64,000 nucleotides of DNA, taken from Chrysosporum bergii ANA360D. Lineage in GTDB: Bacteria > Cyanobacteriota > Cyanobacteriia > Cyanobacteriales > Nostocaceae. Below the pieces are notes generated by a model. That model did not search any database. It saw only the letters and a program-made list of their open reading frames with translations, and had not been told where the DNA came from. This document shows, one piece after another, positions 52,297-61,263 of this stretch; the stretch's first letter is position 1; every line of letters begins with the position of its first letter. The stretch spans positions 1 to 64,000 of the forward strand of contig NZ_JANQDH010000012.1 of NCBI RefSeq assembly GCF_029891735.1, given 5' to 3'. Both the position numbers and the translations under genes were made by a program.

Positions 52297-52752
52297 TTAA
52301 TGGGGTTTTGTGTTGGTGAACTTTTGTTTCTTACGTCGCATTTGGCTAGTAGATACCGCTTGTTCTACTGGATAGCCGGCAATGGGTATTACTTGATATT
52401 TGCGCTCTGCTTCTAACTTTTTTAGTTCGGTGTAATCAACCCAATGAATACAATTCACTGGACAAGTATCAATTGCTTCTTGGATCATATCCTCACTATC
52501 ACCATCTTGGCGAATCACGCGCGATCGCCCATAGTCTGGTTCAATATAGAAGGTGTTACGCGCCACATGAGCGCAGTGTAAGCAGCCAATGCAAGTAATT
52601 TCGTCAACGTAAACGCCCTTTTGTCGCTCAGTACCACCCAGTTCTGGCTCTAAACCAGAGCGTTCTGGTTGGTGGCGTAAGAAACCCCCTAACTCTGGTT
52701 CCAAACCGGAACGGTTGTCTTTTGGTTCTGAGGACGGGACAAAATCAGCCAT
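52297..52752 (-). CDS. 4Fe-4S ferredoxin with duplicated N-terminal peptide
   Basis: A 151-residue ferredoxin. The iron-sulfur domain has C54, C57, C60 (CIGCLHC), C97 and C101 (CPVNC), compatible with one 4Fe-4S cluster. Ahead of it lies a repeated decapeptide, RSGLEPELGG at residues 14-23 and 31-40, and the DNA of the two copies has diverged while the protein has not, so the repeat is under selection. A basic tail (RRKKQKF near the end) follows. Its start overlaps the Ycf35 stop by one base (TAATG). This cyanobacterial ferredoxin type pairs with Ycf35 and DUF2997; its redox partner is unknown. Confidence 0.88.
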   Translation of the reverse strand: MADFVPSSEPKDNRSGLEPELGGFLRHQPERSGLEPELGGTERQKGVYVDEITCIGCLHCAHVARNTFYIEPDYGRSRVIRQDGDSEDMIQEAIDTCPVNCIHWVDYTELKKLEAERKYQVIPIAGYPVEQAVSTSQMRRKKQKFTNTKPH

Positions 52753-53138
52753 TAGGCACTCCAGCGTTGTACTACTAAGCGAATTGAGCCATCTTGATTT
52801 TTTTGTTCTTCAGTAACTTGAAAGCCTGCGCGGGTGGTTTCTTTAACAACTGATTGATAAGCGTAGCGTTGAGTTACTTGACGTAAGAATCCATCCACAG
52901 ACAAGCCTTGTTGCCAATATTGTAAGTCGGCTACTAATTCATATTCTTTGCCATTCCATCTGAAGCCGATGTCATAGCCATTTTCCTGTTCAATGGTTAC
53001 TTCCGCCGGATAGGTTTGACCCCGATAGCCGCGTACTTCGCCGGGGCCTGGTTTCCAGTTGATCCCCAATTCGCTGAGAGCATCTTTGAGAGAGTCAAGG
53101 TTACGGATTTGAGTCTTAATTTGGCTAAAGTGTGACAT
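52752..53138 (-). CDS. ycf35: Ycf35 (DUF1257) protein
   Basis: A 128-residue protein conserved in cyanobacteria and plastid genomes of red algae. MSHFSQIKTQIRNLDSLKDAL at the start (first 15 conserved) and RYAYQSVVKETTRAGFQV near the C-terminus match DUF1257. No metal ligands or membrane spans. It lies between DUF2997 upstream and the 4Fe-4S ferredoxin, whose start it overlaps by one base. The cluster suggests a role in redox or photosystem-related assembly, but this is inference. Confidence 0.92.
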   Translation of the reverse strand: MSHFSQIKTQIRNLDSLKDALSELGINWKPGPGEVRGYRGQTYPAEVTIEQENGYDIGFRWNGKEYELVADLQYWQQGLSVDGFLRQVTQRYAYQSVVKETTRAGFQVTEEQKNQDGSIRLVVQRWSA

Positions 53139-53188
53139 GGCAGTTGTTAAATAAATGACAATAAATCACAGTAGAGTTTTGAGGAAAC

Positions 53189-53398
53189 TTACCAATCGCT
53201 GTATGTGGCTTGTGTATTCGCCACAGCAGATTGCTGTATCTGAGTAGCAAAAAATTCTGAGGTTGGCTCGTGACTAAGTACTTGCCCCAGCTGTGCCTCT
53301 ATTGCTGCTGTGACTTCAGCGCAAGAATTGCCCATAATGCCAGTGACTTTTTCTTGTACTCGACCGTCTGGATAGATGATGAACTCTAATGTTTCCAT
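53189..53398 (-). CDS. DUF2997 small protein
   Basis: A 69-residue protein. METLEFIIYPDGRVQEKVTG is the family N-terminus, followed by GNSCAEVTAAIEAQLGQV with one conserved cysteine. The frame opens at TTG 53410, but ATG 53398 starts the conserved domain. It is the first gene of the DUF2997-Ycf35-ferredoxin cluster, about 50 bp before the ycf35 start. The function is unknown; co-occurrence with a ferredoxin hints at an iron-sulfur or redox process. Confidence 0.88.
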   Translation of the reverse strand: METLEFIIYPDGRVQEKVTGIMGNSCAEVTAAIEAQLGQVLSHEPTSEFFATQIQQSAVANTQATYSDW

Positions 53399-53410
53399 GC
53401 TTTTGGCCAA

Positions 53411-53726
53411 CTAGGGTAAATTCAAGATATCTCAGAATCTTTACAAAATTTATTATTATTATAAGCACATACATCAGTCATAAATTAGTTTCTCTTAACC
53501 TCAATAATTAGTCAAGCTGACATTCTTTCTCTATGAATTAGCCCAAAAGCCGTCAAAATCAGCATTTGCAGTAGTATACTCCGTTGATTGCTTCACAAAA
53601 ATATAAAATTTATTGCTAAACTTTAGCATTACCATAGATAAGTGTAATGGTACTGATGACACTTGTGGCTAGTGTATTTAGATGTACATATCGCAGCAAG
53701 CCCTAATTATTGGTTGGGCAAATTAG
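53411..53726. other. AT-rich spacer between DUF2997 and the PIN-like gene
   Basis: About 316 bp without gene or repeat. It probably holds the promoter of the DUF2997 cluster (on the left) and the end of the PIN-like transcript. Confidence 0.45.
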
Positions 53727-54335
53727 CTACATTGACTCTAACCAACCAAAAAAGTCTTTGCTGGTACTGACATATTTTTTTATGCCGACAGCACCCAATA
53801 TTTGCCTTATTTCTTTTGTCCCAAAATCTTGATAGTTTCCAGTTAAAAGAATTTTTTGGTCATCTGAACAAGTTTTAGCATGATCCAGAATACAATGGAG
53901 AATTAAATTATCCGTTGGTTCAGGAATAAATTCTTGATTAACACTACTAATAAGTATAGATGGTTTTAGATTTATTAACTCTACATTTATGGCTGCCCAC
54001 TTGATCACTTCAAAGAGGCGAATACTAATATCATTAATCCGGGTGTTGTTTTGAATTGTTAATTGTTCTAGATAGCTTTTAATTACTTGCTTGGAGTAGT
54101 TAGAGTTGATATCTACTTTAACTTCACTTATTTCTTCCGCTAGGCGCAGTTTAAAAGTATTATAATTACGTTCATCTTCTAGTATAGAAAGAGATTTCAT
54201 CAAACAAATTGCCGGGGAAACAATTTGATTGAATAAAGTTACCTTATTTAGATACTTCACTAATTTTTGAGGTTCTTGCTCTTTATCTTTAGCAAAATTA
54301 GTGAAAAAATTAGTTTCAATATAAACTGTAGTCAT
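53727..54335 (-). CDS. Divergent PIN-domain-like protein
   Basis: A 202-residue AT-rich gene. VYIETNFFTNFA near residues 4-15 places an acidic residue where PIN domains have their first catalytic Asp, EPTDNLILHCILDHA near 142-156 carries acidic residues of the second motif, and KILLTGNYQDFG near 165-176 matches the late strand. The central region is helical. The set fits a divergent PIN-like RNase. No antitoxin-like small gene lies beside it, so a toxin-antitoxin pair is not shown. It stands isolated, with an AT-rich spacer on both sides, and is likely acquired. Confidence 0.7.
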   Translation of the reverse strand: MTTVYIETNFFTNFAKDKEQEPQKLVKYLNKVTLFNQIVSPAICLMKSLSILEDERNYNTFKLRLAEEISEVKVDINSNYSKQVIKSYLEQLTIQNNTRINDISIRLFEVIKWAAINVELINLKPSILISSVNQEFIPEPTDNLILHCILDHAKTCSDDQKILLTGNYQDFGTKEIRQILGAVGIKKYVSTSKDFFGWLESM

Positions 54336-54784
54336 TAAATTTCATTCCTGGAATGATGCTGTATCTGCCAGTTTTTTTTTACCAAACCTATAGCGGTTTT
54401 CACGCTTAGTGAGATAAAAATATAAATGACATAAATCTTGTAGAGCGGGCATCTTCCCTACGGATGTACTTCACCATCATCATGAGAAAGGCTATATTAT
54501 CTGATTGTGATTATTAAATAATAATTATATTCACTATCAATCTATCTCAAGTAAGACTAACCAATTTATCAGAAGGGGTGACAACTTCACAGCCTCCTCT
54601 TCAAAAAATGTTTTATAAGTACTTTCACTCACAGCCAGAAATAACTTATATTCAGGATAATAACGCTTTTTGTCAAACGGTTAAGCTGCATAATCATTGT
54701 CATCTCAACAAAAACATTAATTAATTAAAGATTATGGAGCATAATTAACCTTTATAGTTATTAACACAACCGGAGTAATTGACT
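54336..54784. other. Spacer with a possible degraded repeat copy
   Basis: About 450 AT-rich bases without a gene. TCTTGTAGAGCGGGCATC near 54437 resembles the core of the dispersed repeat at 484-558 and 20964-21040 and may be a decayed relative. The promoter of the following gene is presumably near 54700. Confidence 0.45.
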
Positions 54785-55789
54785 ATGAATACACAAGCAA
54801 CACACCAACCCATCCGCGTGGGAGTCCTGGGTTTTGGTGGACTGGGACAAGCAGCAGCTAAAATACTAGCCGGGAAACGGGAAATGATCTTAGTTGCAGC
54901 AGCCGACCAAAAAGGCTACGCCTACTCCACAGAAGGTTTAAATACTCAAGACTGCATTAAAACCTACCAAAAACAAGGTTCTGTGGGTTATTTAGAACCA
55001 TTTGGCACATTAAGTAATCACAGTATTCAAGATTTAATAGCCACCACACAGCCTGTGGATGGGTATTTCTTAGCATTACCCAACTTACCCAATGATTTTA
55101 TCCCCTCAGTCACCCAGGAAATTATCAAATCCGGTTGGCGCGGAGTGCTAGTAGATGCCATCAAGCGTACTAGTGCAGTAGAACACCTGTTATTAATGAA
55201 AGCAGCACTAGAAGCTGCGGGAATTACTTATATGACTGGATGTGGAGCCACACCGGGACTATTAACAGCAGCAGCAGCATTAGCCGCCCAAAGTTATGCA
55301 GAAATTCACCGAGTAGAAATTATCTTTGGTGTGGGTATTGCCAACTGGGAAGCCTACCGGGCCACAGTGCGGGAAGACATTGGACATATGCCCGGTTATA
55401 GTGTGGAAACAGCCAGAGCCATGACTGATGCAGAAGTAGAAGCAATACTGGACAAAACTAATGGCGTGCTGACCTTAGAAAATATGGAACACGCTGATGA
55501 TGTGATGCTGGAACTTGCCGGCATTTGTTCCCGCGATCGCGTTACAGTTGGGGGAGTAGTAGATACCCGCAACCCCAAAAAACCCCTCAGCACCAACGTT
55601 AAGGTTACAGGACGCACCTTTGAAGGTAAAATTTCCACCCATACCTTCACACTAGGAGATGAAACCAGCATGGCTGCCAATGTTTGTGGTCCCGCCTTTG
55701 GTTATCTCAAAGCCGGAAAACACCTACACCAGCGCGGTATTTATGGCATCTTCACCGCAGCTGAAATTATGCCCCAATTTGTCCAATAA
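54785..55789 (+). CDS. Saccharopine dehydrogenase-like oxidoreductase
   Basis: A 334-residue NAD(P)-binding protein. [19 protein letters not shown] near residues 11-29 is the Rossmann glycine motif, [20 protein letters not shown] near 154-173 matches the catalytic domain of saccharopine dehydrogenase or related dehydrogenases (meso-DAP or homoserine dehydrogenase relatives). The reaction is not defined for cyanobacterial members. GGAG at 54772-54775 is nine bases from ATG 54785, so that start is chosen over TTG 54779. It is convergent with the 183-residue hypothetical gene. Confidence 0.88.
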   Translation: MNTQATHQPIRVGVLGFGGLGQAAAKILAGKREMILVAAADQKGYAYSTEGLNTQDCIKTYQKQGSVGYLEPFGTLSNHSIQDLIATTQPVDGYFLALPNLPNDFIPSVTQEIIKSGWRGVLVDAIKRTSAVEHLLLMKAALEAAGITYMTGCGATPGLLTAAAALAAQSYAEIHRVEIIFGVGIANWEAYRATVREDIGHMPGYSVETARAMTDAEVEAILDKTNGVLTLENMEHADDVMLELAGICSRDRVTVGGVVDTRNPKKPLSTNVKVTGRTFEGKISTHTFTLGDETSMAANVCGPAFGYLKAGKHLHQRGIYGIFTAAEIMPQFVQ

Positions 55790-55802
55790 ACAAACAGACC
55801 TA

Positions 55803-56354
55803 TCAGGGGCTAATCTTTAGCCCCTCTGAAATTTCCTCTGGTGATAAAAAAGAAGGAGTTTGCATAATAAAAGGCAAATCTGCCCCCACTAGACCCTTTT
55901 TAATACGTTCCGAAGTTTCACTAAAAATCACAAATAAAGGATATACAGTATTTGCCCCGTCACTAAAAATATGGCGATGGCGTAAAGGCATCAGCCATTC
56001 ATAATCCTGATCCAGCAAAACTTGAGATTTGCGCCAACGCCCTAATAAATCAGAAAAATCCTCCTGGGGGCGATGAATGAAAAGTAAAATTTCCACTCCT
56101 GTTTTTACTTTCCACTCTGGATCACACATAATAACTGCAATATCACAAGGTAAACCAGTTATTTGTGTATCCGTTGTCCTAGTGGCACGCAAGCGAACAA
56201 CAGGCAAGGGGATAGTAATAATACTCTCATCTGGACGACGCAAACTAGGAATCATTTCCAAGTATGGTCGGTGTTGCTTAAGTAAAGCGATCGCCGCCAA
56301 ATTATTGCTATACTCCGCCAAACTCGCCTCATAGTCAGATTTTTTTACAGGCAT
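55803..56354 (-). CDS. Hypothetical protein downstream of pilC
   Basis: A 183-residue protein with no recognised motif. It is mixed alpha/beta with an early helix (SLAEYSNNLAAIALLKQ) and strands (ITIPLPVVRLRATRT, DIAVIMCDPEW, VEILLFIHRP). There are two cysteines and no membrane segment. The gene has a HIP1 site near 56288, so it is long resident rather than recently acquired. It follows pilC by about 80 bp on the same strand and could be the last gene of the pilus transcript, but a pilus role cannot be supported by sequence. Confidence 0.75.
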   Translation of the reverse strand: MPVKKSDYEASLAEYSNNLAAIALLKQHRPYLEMIPSLRRPDESIITIPLPVVRLRATRTTDTQITGLPCDIAVIMCDPEWKVKTGVEILLFIHRPQEDFSDLLGRWRKSQVLLDQDYEWLMPLRHRHIFSDGANTVYPLFVIFSETSERIKKGLVGADLPFIMQTPSFLSPEEISEGLKISP

Positions 56355-56433
56355 GATTAATTACATCATCAACTTTTACAGTCAGGAAGAAAAAGTATTC
56401 ATTCCCAACTCATCAACCAGCAAAAAACATCAC

Positions 56434-57654
56434 CTAGCCCAGAGTTTCAAACACCTTAAACATAGGCAAATACATAGCCAGCAAAATTGTACCCACCATA
56501 CCACCCAAAACCACAATCATTAAAGGTTCTAAAATACTAGTTAAACCCTTAACAGTTTGTTCCACCTCATCTTCATAAAAATCTGCCACTTTCATTAACA
56601 TAGCATCTAGTTCTCCAGTTTCCTCACCAATGCTAATCATCTGAATAGCCATAGCTGGAAACACATTTTCCTTTTGCAAAGCCAAGCTAATCACACCCCC
56701 TTGTTGAATGTCCGTCTTAGCTGCATCAATAGCATTAGCCACCACCTGGTTTCCTGAAGTATCCCGGACAATTTCCAAGCAAGTAAGAATTGGCACACCT
56801 GAACGGGTCAGAGCGCCAAAAGTCCGGCTAAAGCGTGCAACCGATGACTTTTGAATTAAGTCACCAAATAAAGGCATTTTTAGAGCCAGACGGTCAATAG
56901 TGATGCGCCCAACCGGAGTTTTGTAATATTGCTGATAGGCAATATTCAAAACCACAAAAGCACCAACCAGAACTAAAGACCACAAACTTCTCAATATTTG
57001 ACTGCAGGCCATCAGAAATTGGGTCAGTGGTGGTAATTCTGTACCTATGTCTGTAAAAATGTTGGCAAAAATGGGAATCAAAAACACAGTCATCCCCACA
57101 AAAATAGCCGTAGCTAAAAAACCAACCACCATCGGGTAAGATAAAGCCGACTTAATTTGGTTTTGCAAGCGTGCCACATCTTCTAATAATTTAGCCAAAC
57201 GATCCAGCACCTCATCCAAAACACCCCCCACTTCACCCGCTTGAATCATACTCACATACAAACCATCAAAGCAAGCAGGATGTTTCCGCATAGAATCAGA
57301 AAGATTCATCCCATTCTGCACATCATTACTTATCTCAATAAGTGCCTGTTTTAACTTAGGGTTGCTACACTGTTCAGCAAGTACCCCTAAACTTCTCACA
57401 ATTGCCACACCCGCATTGATCAAAGCTGCAAACTGACGAGAAAAGACAGCCTTATCCTTAACACTCACGCTAGTCAAAGCCAGCTCAATTTTCTTCAAAT
57501 CAAAGCCAGTAAAACTCTGAGACTGCTTTAAATCTTGGATAACAAAGCCCTGCCTTCTGAGAGAAGTCCGGGCTGCTGACAAAGATTCAGCAACTATTTT
57601 TTCCTGTCGGGATTGTCCTTGACTATCCCGAACACGGGCGACATAGGTTGGCAT
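56434..57654 (-). CDS. pilC: Type IV pilus inner-membrane platform protein PilC
   Basis: Membrane protein that couples the PilB/PilT motors to pilus assembly. The 406-residue protein has two T2SF domains (about residues 70-190 and 275-400), each with FSRQFAALINAGV- and RFSRTFGALTRSGVPIL-type motifs, and three membrane spans (near 175-200, 220-235 and 375-395). Start ATG 57652-57654 (MPTYVARVRDSQGQ). It lies 40 bp downstream of pilT in the pilB-pilT-pilC motor unit, a standard cyanobacterial order. Type IV pili drive gliding, hormogonium motility and DNA uptake. Confidence 0.95.
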   Translation of the reverse strand: MPTYVARVRDSQGQSRQEKIVAESLSAARTSLRRQGFVIQDLKQSQSFTGFDLKKIELALTSVSVKDKAVFSRQFAALINAGVAIVRSLGVLAEQCSNPKLKQALIEISNDVQNGMNLSDSMRKHPACFDGLYVSMIQAGEVGGVLDEVLDRLAKLLEDVARLQNQIKSALSYPMVVGFLATAIFVGMTVFLIPIFANIFTDIGTELPPLTQFLMACSQILRSLWSLVLVGAFVVLNIAYQQYYKTPVGRITIDRLALKMPLFGDLIQKSSVARFSRTFGALTRSGVPILTCLEIVRDTSGNQVVANAIDAAKTDIQQGGVISLALQKENVFPAMAIQMISIGEETGELDAMLMKVADFYEDEVEQTVKGLTSILEPLMIVVLGGMVGTILLAMYLPMFKVFETLG

Positions 57655-57695
57655 AAATTAAATAATTCCAAATTAGATTATTACCAAGGAAAAAT

Positions 57696-58796
57696 TTAAC
57701 GTGCTTTTACAGCACCAGGTGTAGTACCAGCAACAAGACGTTGAACTTCATCTGGCTTAGAAGTTTTAGACATTGCCGCTTCAAAAGAAATAGTTCCAGC
57801 CTTGTATAAATCAGCTAAAACTTTTTCCAAAGTTTGCATCCCCAACTTACCGCCAGTTTGGATAGCTGAGTAGATTTGTGATGTTTTACCTTCTCGAATT
57901 AAGTTAGAAATAGCAGGAGTAACGATGAGAATTTCTTGAGCCATTACCCGACCAAATTCACCCGGCTTAGGGTTTTTCTTGGCTACTAAAGTTTGGCTAA
58001 ATACTGCTACTAAAGAGTTAGATAACTGCACCCGTACTTGAGTTTGTTTCTCATGGGGAAATACATCAATAATCCGGTCAACCGTCTGGGCTGCTGAACT
58101 AGTGTGCAAAGTTCCAAACACCAAGTGTCCTGTTTCCGCTGCCGAAATTGCCAAAGAAATAGTTTCTAAATCACGCATTTCCCCCACCAGAATAATATCT
58201 GGGTCTTCCCGTAGGGCTGCTTTTAAAGCATTAGAAAAACTCTTAGTGTCTTCATTTAGTTGTCGTTGGTGGATTAAGCTTTTAACTGGTTGATAAACAA
58301 ATTCAATGGGATCTTCCACTGTAAGAATATGCTCGGCTTTCGTGCGGTTAATTAAGTCAATCATTGCCGCTAGGGTGGTTGTTTTTCCCGAACCTGTGGG
58401 ACCAGTCACCAAAATTAATCCCCTGGGCTTTTCTGACATTTCCCGCACTACATCAGGTAAACCTAATTTTTCAAAGTTAGGAATTTTTGAACTCAAAGCC
58501 CGTAAACAAGCAGCATAAGCACCACGTTCTTTATAAACATTCACCCGGAAACGAGCTAAACCCTTGACACCATAAGAACAATCTAATTCCCAAGTTTGTT
58601 CTAAGGTTTTTCGCTGGGTGTTATTGAGCATACTAAAAATTAACCTTTGACATTGATCTGCTGTCAATGGTTCGTCACCTATGGGGGTAAGTTTGCCGCT
58701 AATACGAAAGTAAGGAGGCAAACCAGCAGATAAGTGCATATCTGAACCACCCATTTCAATCATTTGTTCCATCAAGTCTTCAATCATCAGTTCCAT
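57696..58796 (-). CDS. pilT: Type IV pilus retraction ATPase PilT
   Basis: Hexameric ATPase that disassembles pili to give twitching and DNA uptake force. The 366-residue protein has GPTGSGKTT near residues 131-139 (Walker A), the Asp box LTVEDPIEFVY, Walker B DPDIILVGEMRD near 197-208, and AETGHLVFGTLHT with the His box. Length fits PilT rather than the longer PilB. Start ATG 58794-58796. It follows pilB by about 58 bp and precedes pilC. Confidence 0.96.
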   Translation of the reverse strand: MELMIEDLMEQMIEMGGSDMHLSAGLPPYFRISGKLTPIGDEPLTADQCQRLIFSMLNNTQRKTLEQTWELDCSYGVKGLARFRVNVYKERGAYAACLRALSSKIPNFEKLGLPDVVREMSEKPRGLILVTGPTGSGKTTTLAAMIDLINRTKAEHILTVEDPIEFVYQPVKSLIHQRQLNEDTKSFSNALKAALREDPDIILVGEMRDLETISLAISAAETGHLVFGTLHTSSAAQTVDRIIDVFPHEKQTQVRVQLSNSLVAVFSQTLVAKKNPKPGEFGRVMAQEILIVTPAISNLIREGKTSQIYSAIQTGGKLGMQTLEKVLADLYKAGTISFEAAMSKTSKPDEVQRLVAGTTPGAVKAR

Positions 58797-58854
58797 AGTT
58801 TTTTGACCTCTCTTTTTAATTCAAAATCCCTAATTAAAATACTAAATTGTCTGA

Positions 58855-60870
58855 CTAATCCTGAAAACGAGGAGTCATACAATATGGACAATCCAGCCAT
58901 TCTGGCTGTAATTGAGCGCGACAAGTACGACAAGTAAGACCGCTTTTGCGTTTGGCTTTTAATTCTGCTTCTAAGCCGGTATCAGTAAAAGTCACCCGTT
59001 CTACTTCTTCTAGGGTGCTGATACCTTGGCGCACCAAGTTCAAACTATAAGCTAACAAGGTTTTCATCCCTTCTTCAACAGCCACTTCTTTAATGCGTTC
59101 TGTTGGTGCTTCTTCGTTGATCAGTGTTTGCAGGGTTTCAGTAATTCGCATCACTTCATAAACACCACAACGTCCTTTGTAGCCAGAGCCATTACAAGTT
59201 GAACAAATTGGCTGACTTTTGGCTGTTGCTGTGTTAATTTCCTCTAATGTTAACGTGTTGGCTTTGTAAAAAGTTACGCTCACATCTTGGGAAGCTGAGA
59301 GGCCATAGCGGGCCAGTTCTTGAGTGGTGGGGGTGTAAGGAATACGACACTCAGAACATACACGCCTCATTAAACGTTGAGCTAAAACACCAATGAGGGA
59401 ACTAGAAACCATGAAAGGCTCTATCCCCATTTCTCCCAGACGAGCGATCGCACCGGGGGCATCGTTAGTGTGTAAAGTAGTTAATACCAAGTGACCAGTT
59501 AAGGCAGCTTCTATGGCAGTTTTGGCTGTTTCTTTATCTCGTGTTTCACCTACTAACAATACATCCGGGTCTTGCCGCAAAAACGCCCGTAAAGCGGTGG
59601 CAAAATCTAACCCTTTTTCCCGAATTACTTGTACTTGAGTAATGCCTGGCAAGCTGTACTCAATGGGGTCTTCTACTGTACTAATATTAATGCCCGGTGA
59701 GTTTTTTTCTGCTAATGCTGAATATAGAGAGGTAGTTTTACCAGAACCAGTGGGGCCCGTCACCAGAATCAATCCAAAAGGACGACTTACCATTTCTTGG
59801 ACGATTTGTAAAGTTTCGGGATCGGTAATTAACTTATTTAATCCCAACTGGGTGGCAGAATTATCCAAAATTCGTAGTACTATTTTTTCTCCGTAGCGAC
59901 TAGGCAAAGTATTCACCCGGAAATCCACCTTACGCCCCTCGAATATGCGCCGGATGCGACCATCCTGGGGTAAACGTCGTTCGGCAATATCTAGATTAGA
60001 GATAATCTTAAATCGGGCTGTCACTGCGGGAATAATTTTTTTGGGGAGCGAGTCGAAAGCTTCACGTAGTACCCCATCTTTGCGGAAACGAATGCGTAGG
60101 TTTTCCTCCTGTGGTTCAACATGAATATCAGAAACCCCCTCATGCAAGGCTTTGGCCATGATGCGGTTAACCAGGTTAATCACGGGGGCATCTTCCGCAT
60201 CCTTCATTGCTGCCCCTAGGTCAGTATCTTTCTCCTCCGGACTACTGTCCAGGTCGAGATTATTGAGATTTTCTAAATCTTGATTAATATCTGTAGATTT
60301 TGCTTGTTCCAGGTGCTTTTGCCGTAAAGCTAAATCATCCAGATATTTATTAATTAGCTGCTGGTAATCTTCCTCAGTAATTACCATACGCTGTAATGCC
60401 AAACCTTGGGAGCGCAAAATGCGGTTGAGTTCATCAGAAGCTTCTAAATTGCTGGGATCCACCATGGCTACCAACACAGAGGGTGGTTGTTGGTCGTTTT
60501 TTTTCAACAGTGGTAGCAGGCGATGGCGACGACACATTTCTGTGGGGATCAAGGTTTCAATCAGTTCAACCACACTGTTGTTACCCGTGTCGTTGACCTC
60601 CGGATCAACGAACTCAACACCGTAGAGTATTTTCAGTTCAAACAGCTGTTGTTTTTTGTATTGTCTGAGCAGATCAGGCGATAGTTTTTGTCCGGTAATT
60701 GACTCCAATACTTCTGTTAGGGGTCGGCGAGACTTGCGACTGTCAATGAGTGCCTGCCTCATCTGTTCCGTGTTGACATACCCAGATTGTATGAGTTTAT
60801 TGCCGAAAGGCGAAAATTCCGTTCTGGTGGTGAGAGCGGTACTACGCCGTTGTGGTGACGAGTAGGTCAT
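58855..60870 (-). CDS. pilB: Type IV pilus extension ATPase PilB
   Basis: ATPase that drives pilus polymerisation. The 671-residue protein has an N-terminal GspE-N domain (about 20-190), GPTGSGKTTSLYSALAE near 366-382 (Walker A), ISTVEDPIEYS, Walker B QDPDVLLVGETRD near 430-442, and the metal-binding CSECRIPY...CSTCNGSGYKGRCGVYEV loop. An additional C-terminal cluster with C647, C650, C661 and C664 forms a second zinc-ribbon-like motif beyond the usual end. Start ATG 60868-60870. It is the first gene of the pilB-pilT-pilC unit and diverges from grpE. Confidence 0.95.
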   Translation of the reverse strand: MTYSSPQRRSTALTTRTEFSPFGNKLIQSGYVNTEQMRQALIDSRKSRRPLTEVLESITGQKLSPDLLRQYKKQQLFELKILYGVEFVDPEVNDTGNNSVVELIETLIPTEMCRRHRLLPLLKKNDQQPPSVLVAMVDPSNLEASDELNRILRSQGLALQRMVITEEDYQQLINKYLDDLALRQKHLEQAKSTDINQDLENLNNLDLDSSPEEKDTDLGAAMKDAEDAPVINLVNRIMAKALHEGVSDIHVEPQEENLRIRFRKDGVLREAFDSLPKKIIPAVTARFKIISNLDIAERRLPQDGRIRRIFEGRKVDFRVNTLPSRYGEKIVLRILDNSATQLGLNKLITDPETLQIVQEMVSRPFGLILVTGPTGSGKTTSLYSALAEKNSPGINISTVEDPIEYSLPGITQVQVIREKGLDFATALRAFLRQDPDVLLVGETRDKETAKTAIEAALTGHLVLTTLHTNDAPGAIARLGEMGIEPFMVSSSLIGVLAQRLMRRVCSECRIPYTPTTQELARYGLSASQDVSVTFYKANTLTLEEINTATAKSQPICSTCNGSGYKGRCGVYEVMRITETLQTLINEEAPTERIKEVAVEEGMKTLLAYSLNLVRQGISTLEEVERVTFTDTGLEAELKAKRKSGLTCRTCRAQLQPEWLDCPYCMTPRFQD

Positions 60871-61263
60871 AGGTGAGTAAATTTGAGTAGGGAAAAACTC
60901 TAACTATATTATTCCCTGCCTGATGCCATAATTCTCATTTACACTGAGTAAATTTAGGTTAAAATTCTTGCTTATTTCTTTCCATTCCTTTTTCTCAGGC
61001 AGTTCCCTACTTTTTCTGTCGGTTTTCCGCGCTAGTGATCAGTAGCTAAGACTATTAATATGATGTGTGTGATGTAAAATGACAACCCTGCCACAAGACT
61101 TATTTTCTCCTTTACCATCCCCTGGGTGTCTAAGCTAAGATGTTCACAATTTGTCACAATAAAAAACGGTGACATCACTTCTATGAAAATGTCGGCAAAA
61201 AATCAGCCTCAGTTGTCAGCTGTGGTGAAAAGTGCCATAAAAACAATCTGCGACAAATAGACG
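60871..61263. other. Divergent promoter region between pilB and grpE
   Basis: About 390 bp. GTCAC (61153-61157) and GTGAC (61169-61173) form an inverted repeat upstream of grpE. A 25-codon frame (61183-61260) reaches to three bases before grpE. No CIRCE element (TTAGCACTC-N9-GAGTGCTAA) was found, so HrcA control of grpE is not supported here. Confidence 0.55.
61183..61260 (+). CDS. Possible 25-codon leader ORF upstream of grpE
   Basis: ATG 61183 opens a frame MKMSAKNQPQLSAVV... of 25 residues that ends at TAG 61258-61260, three bases before the grpE ATG and in the same frame as grpE. grpE itself has no clear ribosome-binding site, so translation could be coupled to this leader. It may also be chance, or the lost N-terminus of a longer grpE. 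Basic, short, no domain. Confidence 0.35.
   Translation: MKMSAKNQPQLSAVVKSAIKTICDK

Noticed and set aside
53411-54784. Toxin-antitoxin module around the PIN-like gene
   Set aside because: No small partner gene with an antitoxin-like DNA-binding fold is visible on either side.
60871-61263. CIRCE/HrcA operator upstream of grpE
   Set aside because: The TTAGCACTC-N9-GAGTGCTAA element is absent; only an unrelated GTCAC/GTGAC inverted repeat is seen.
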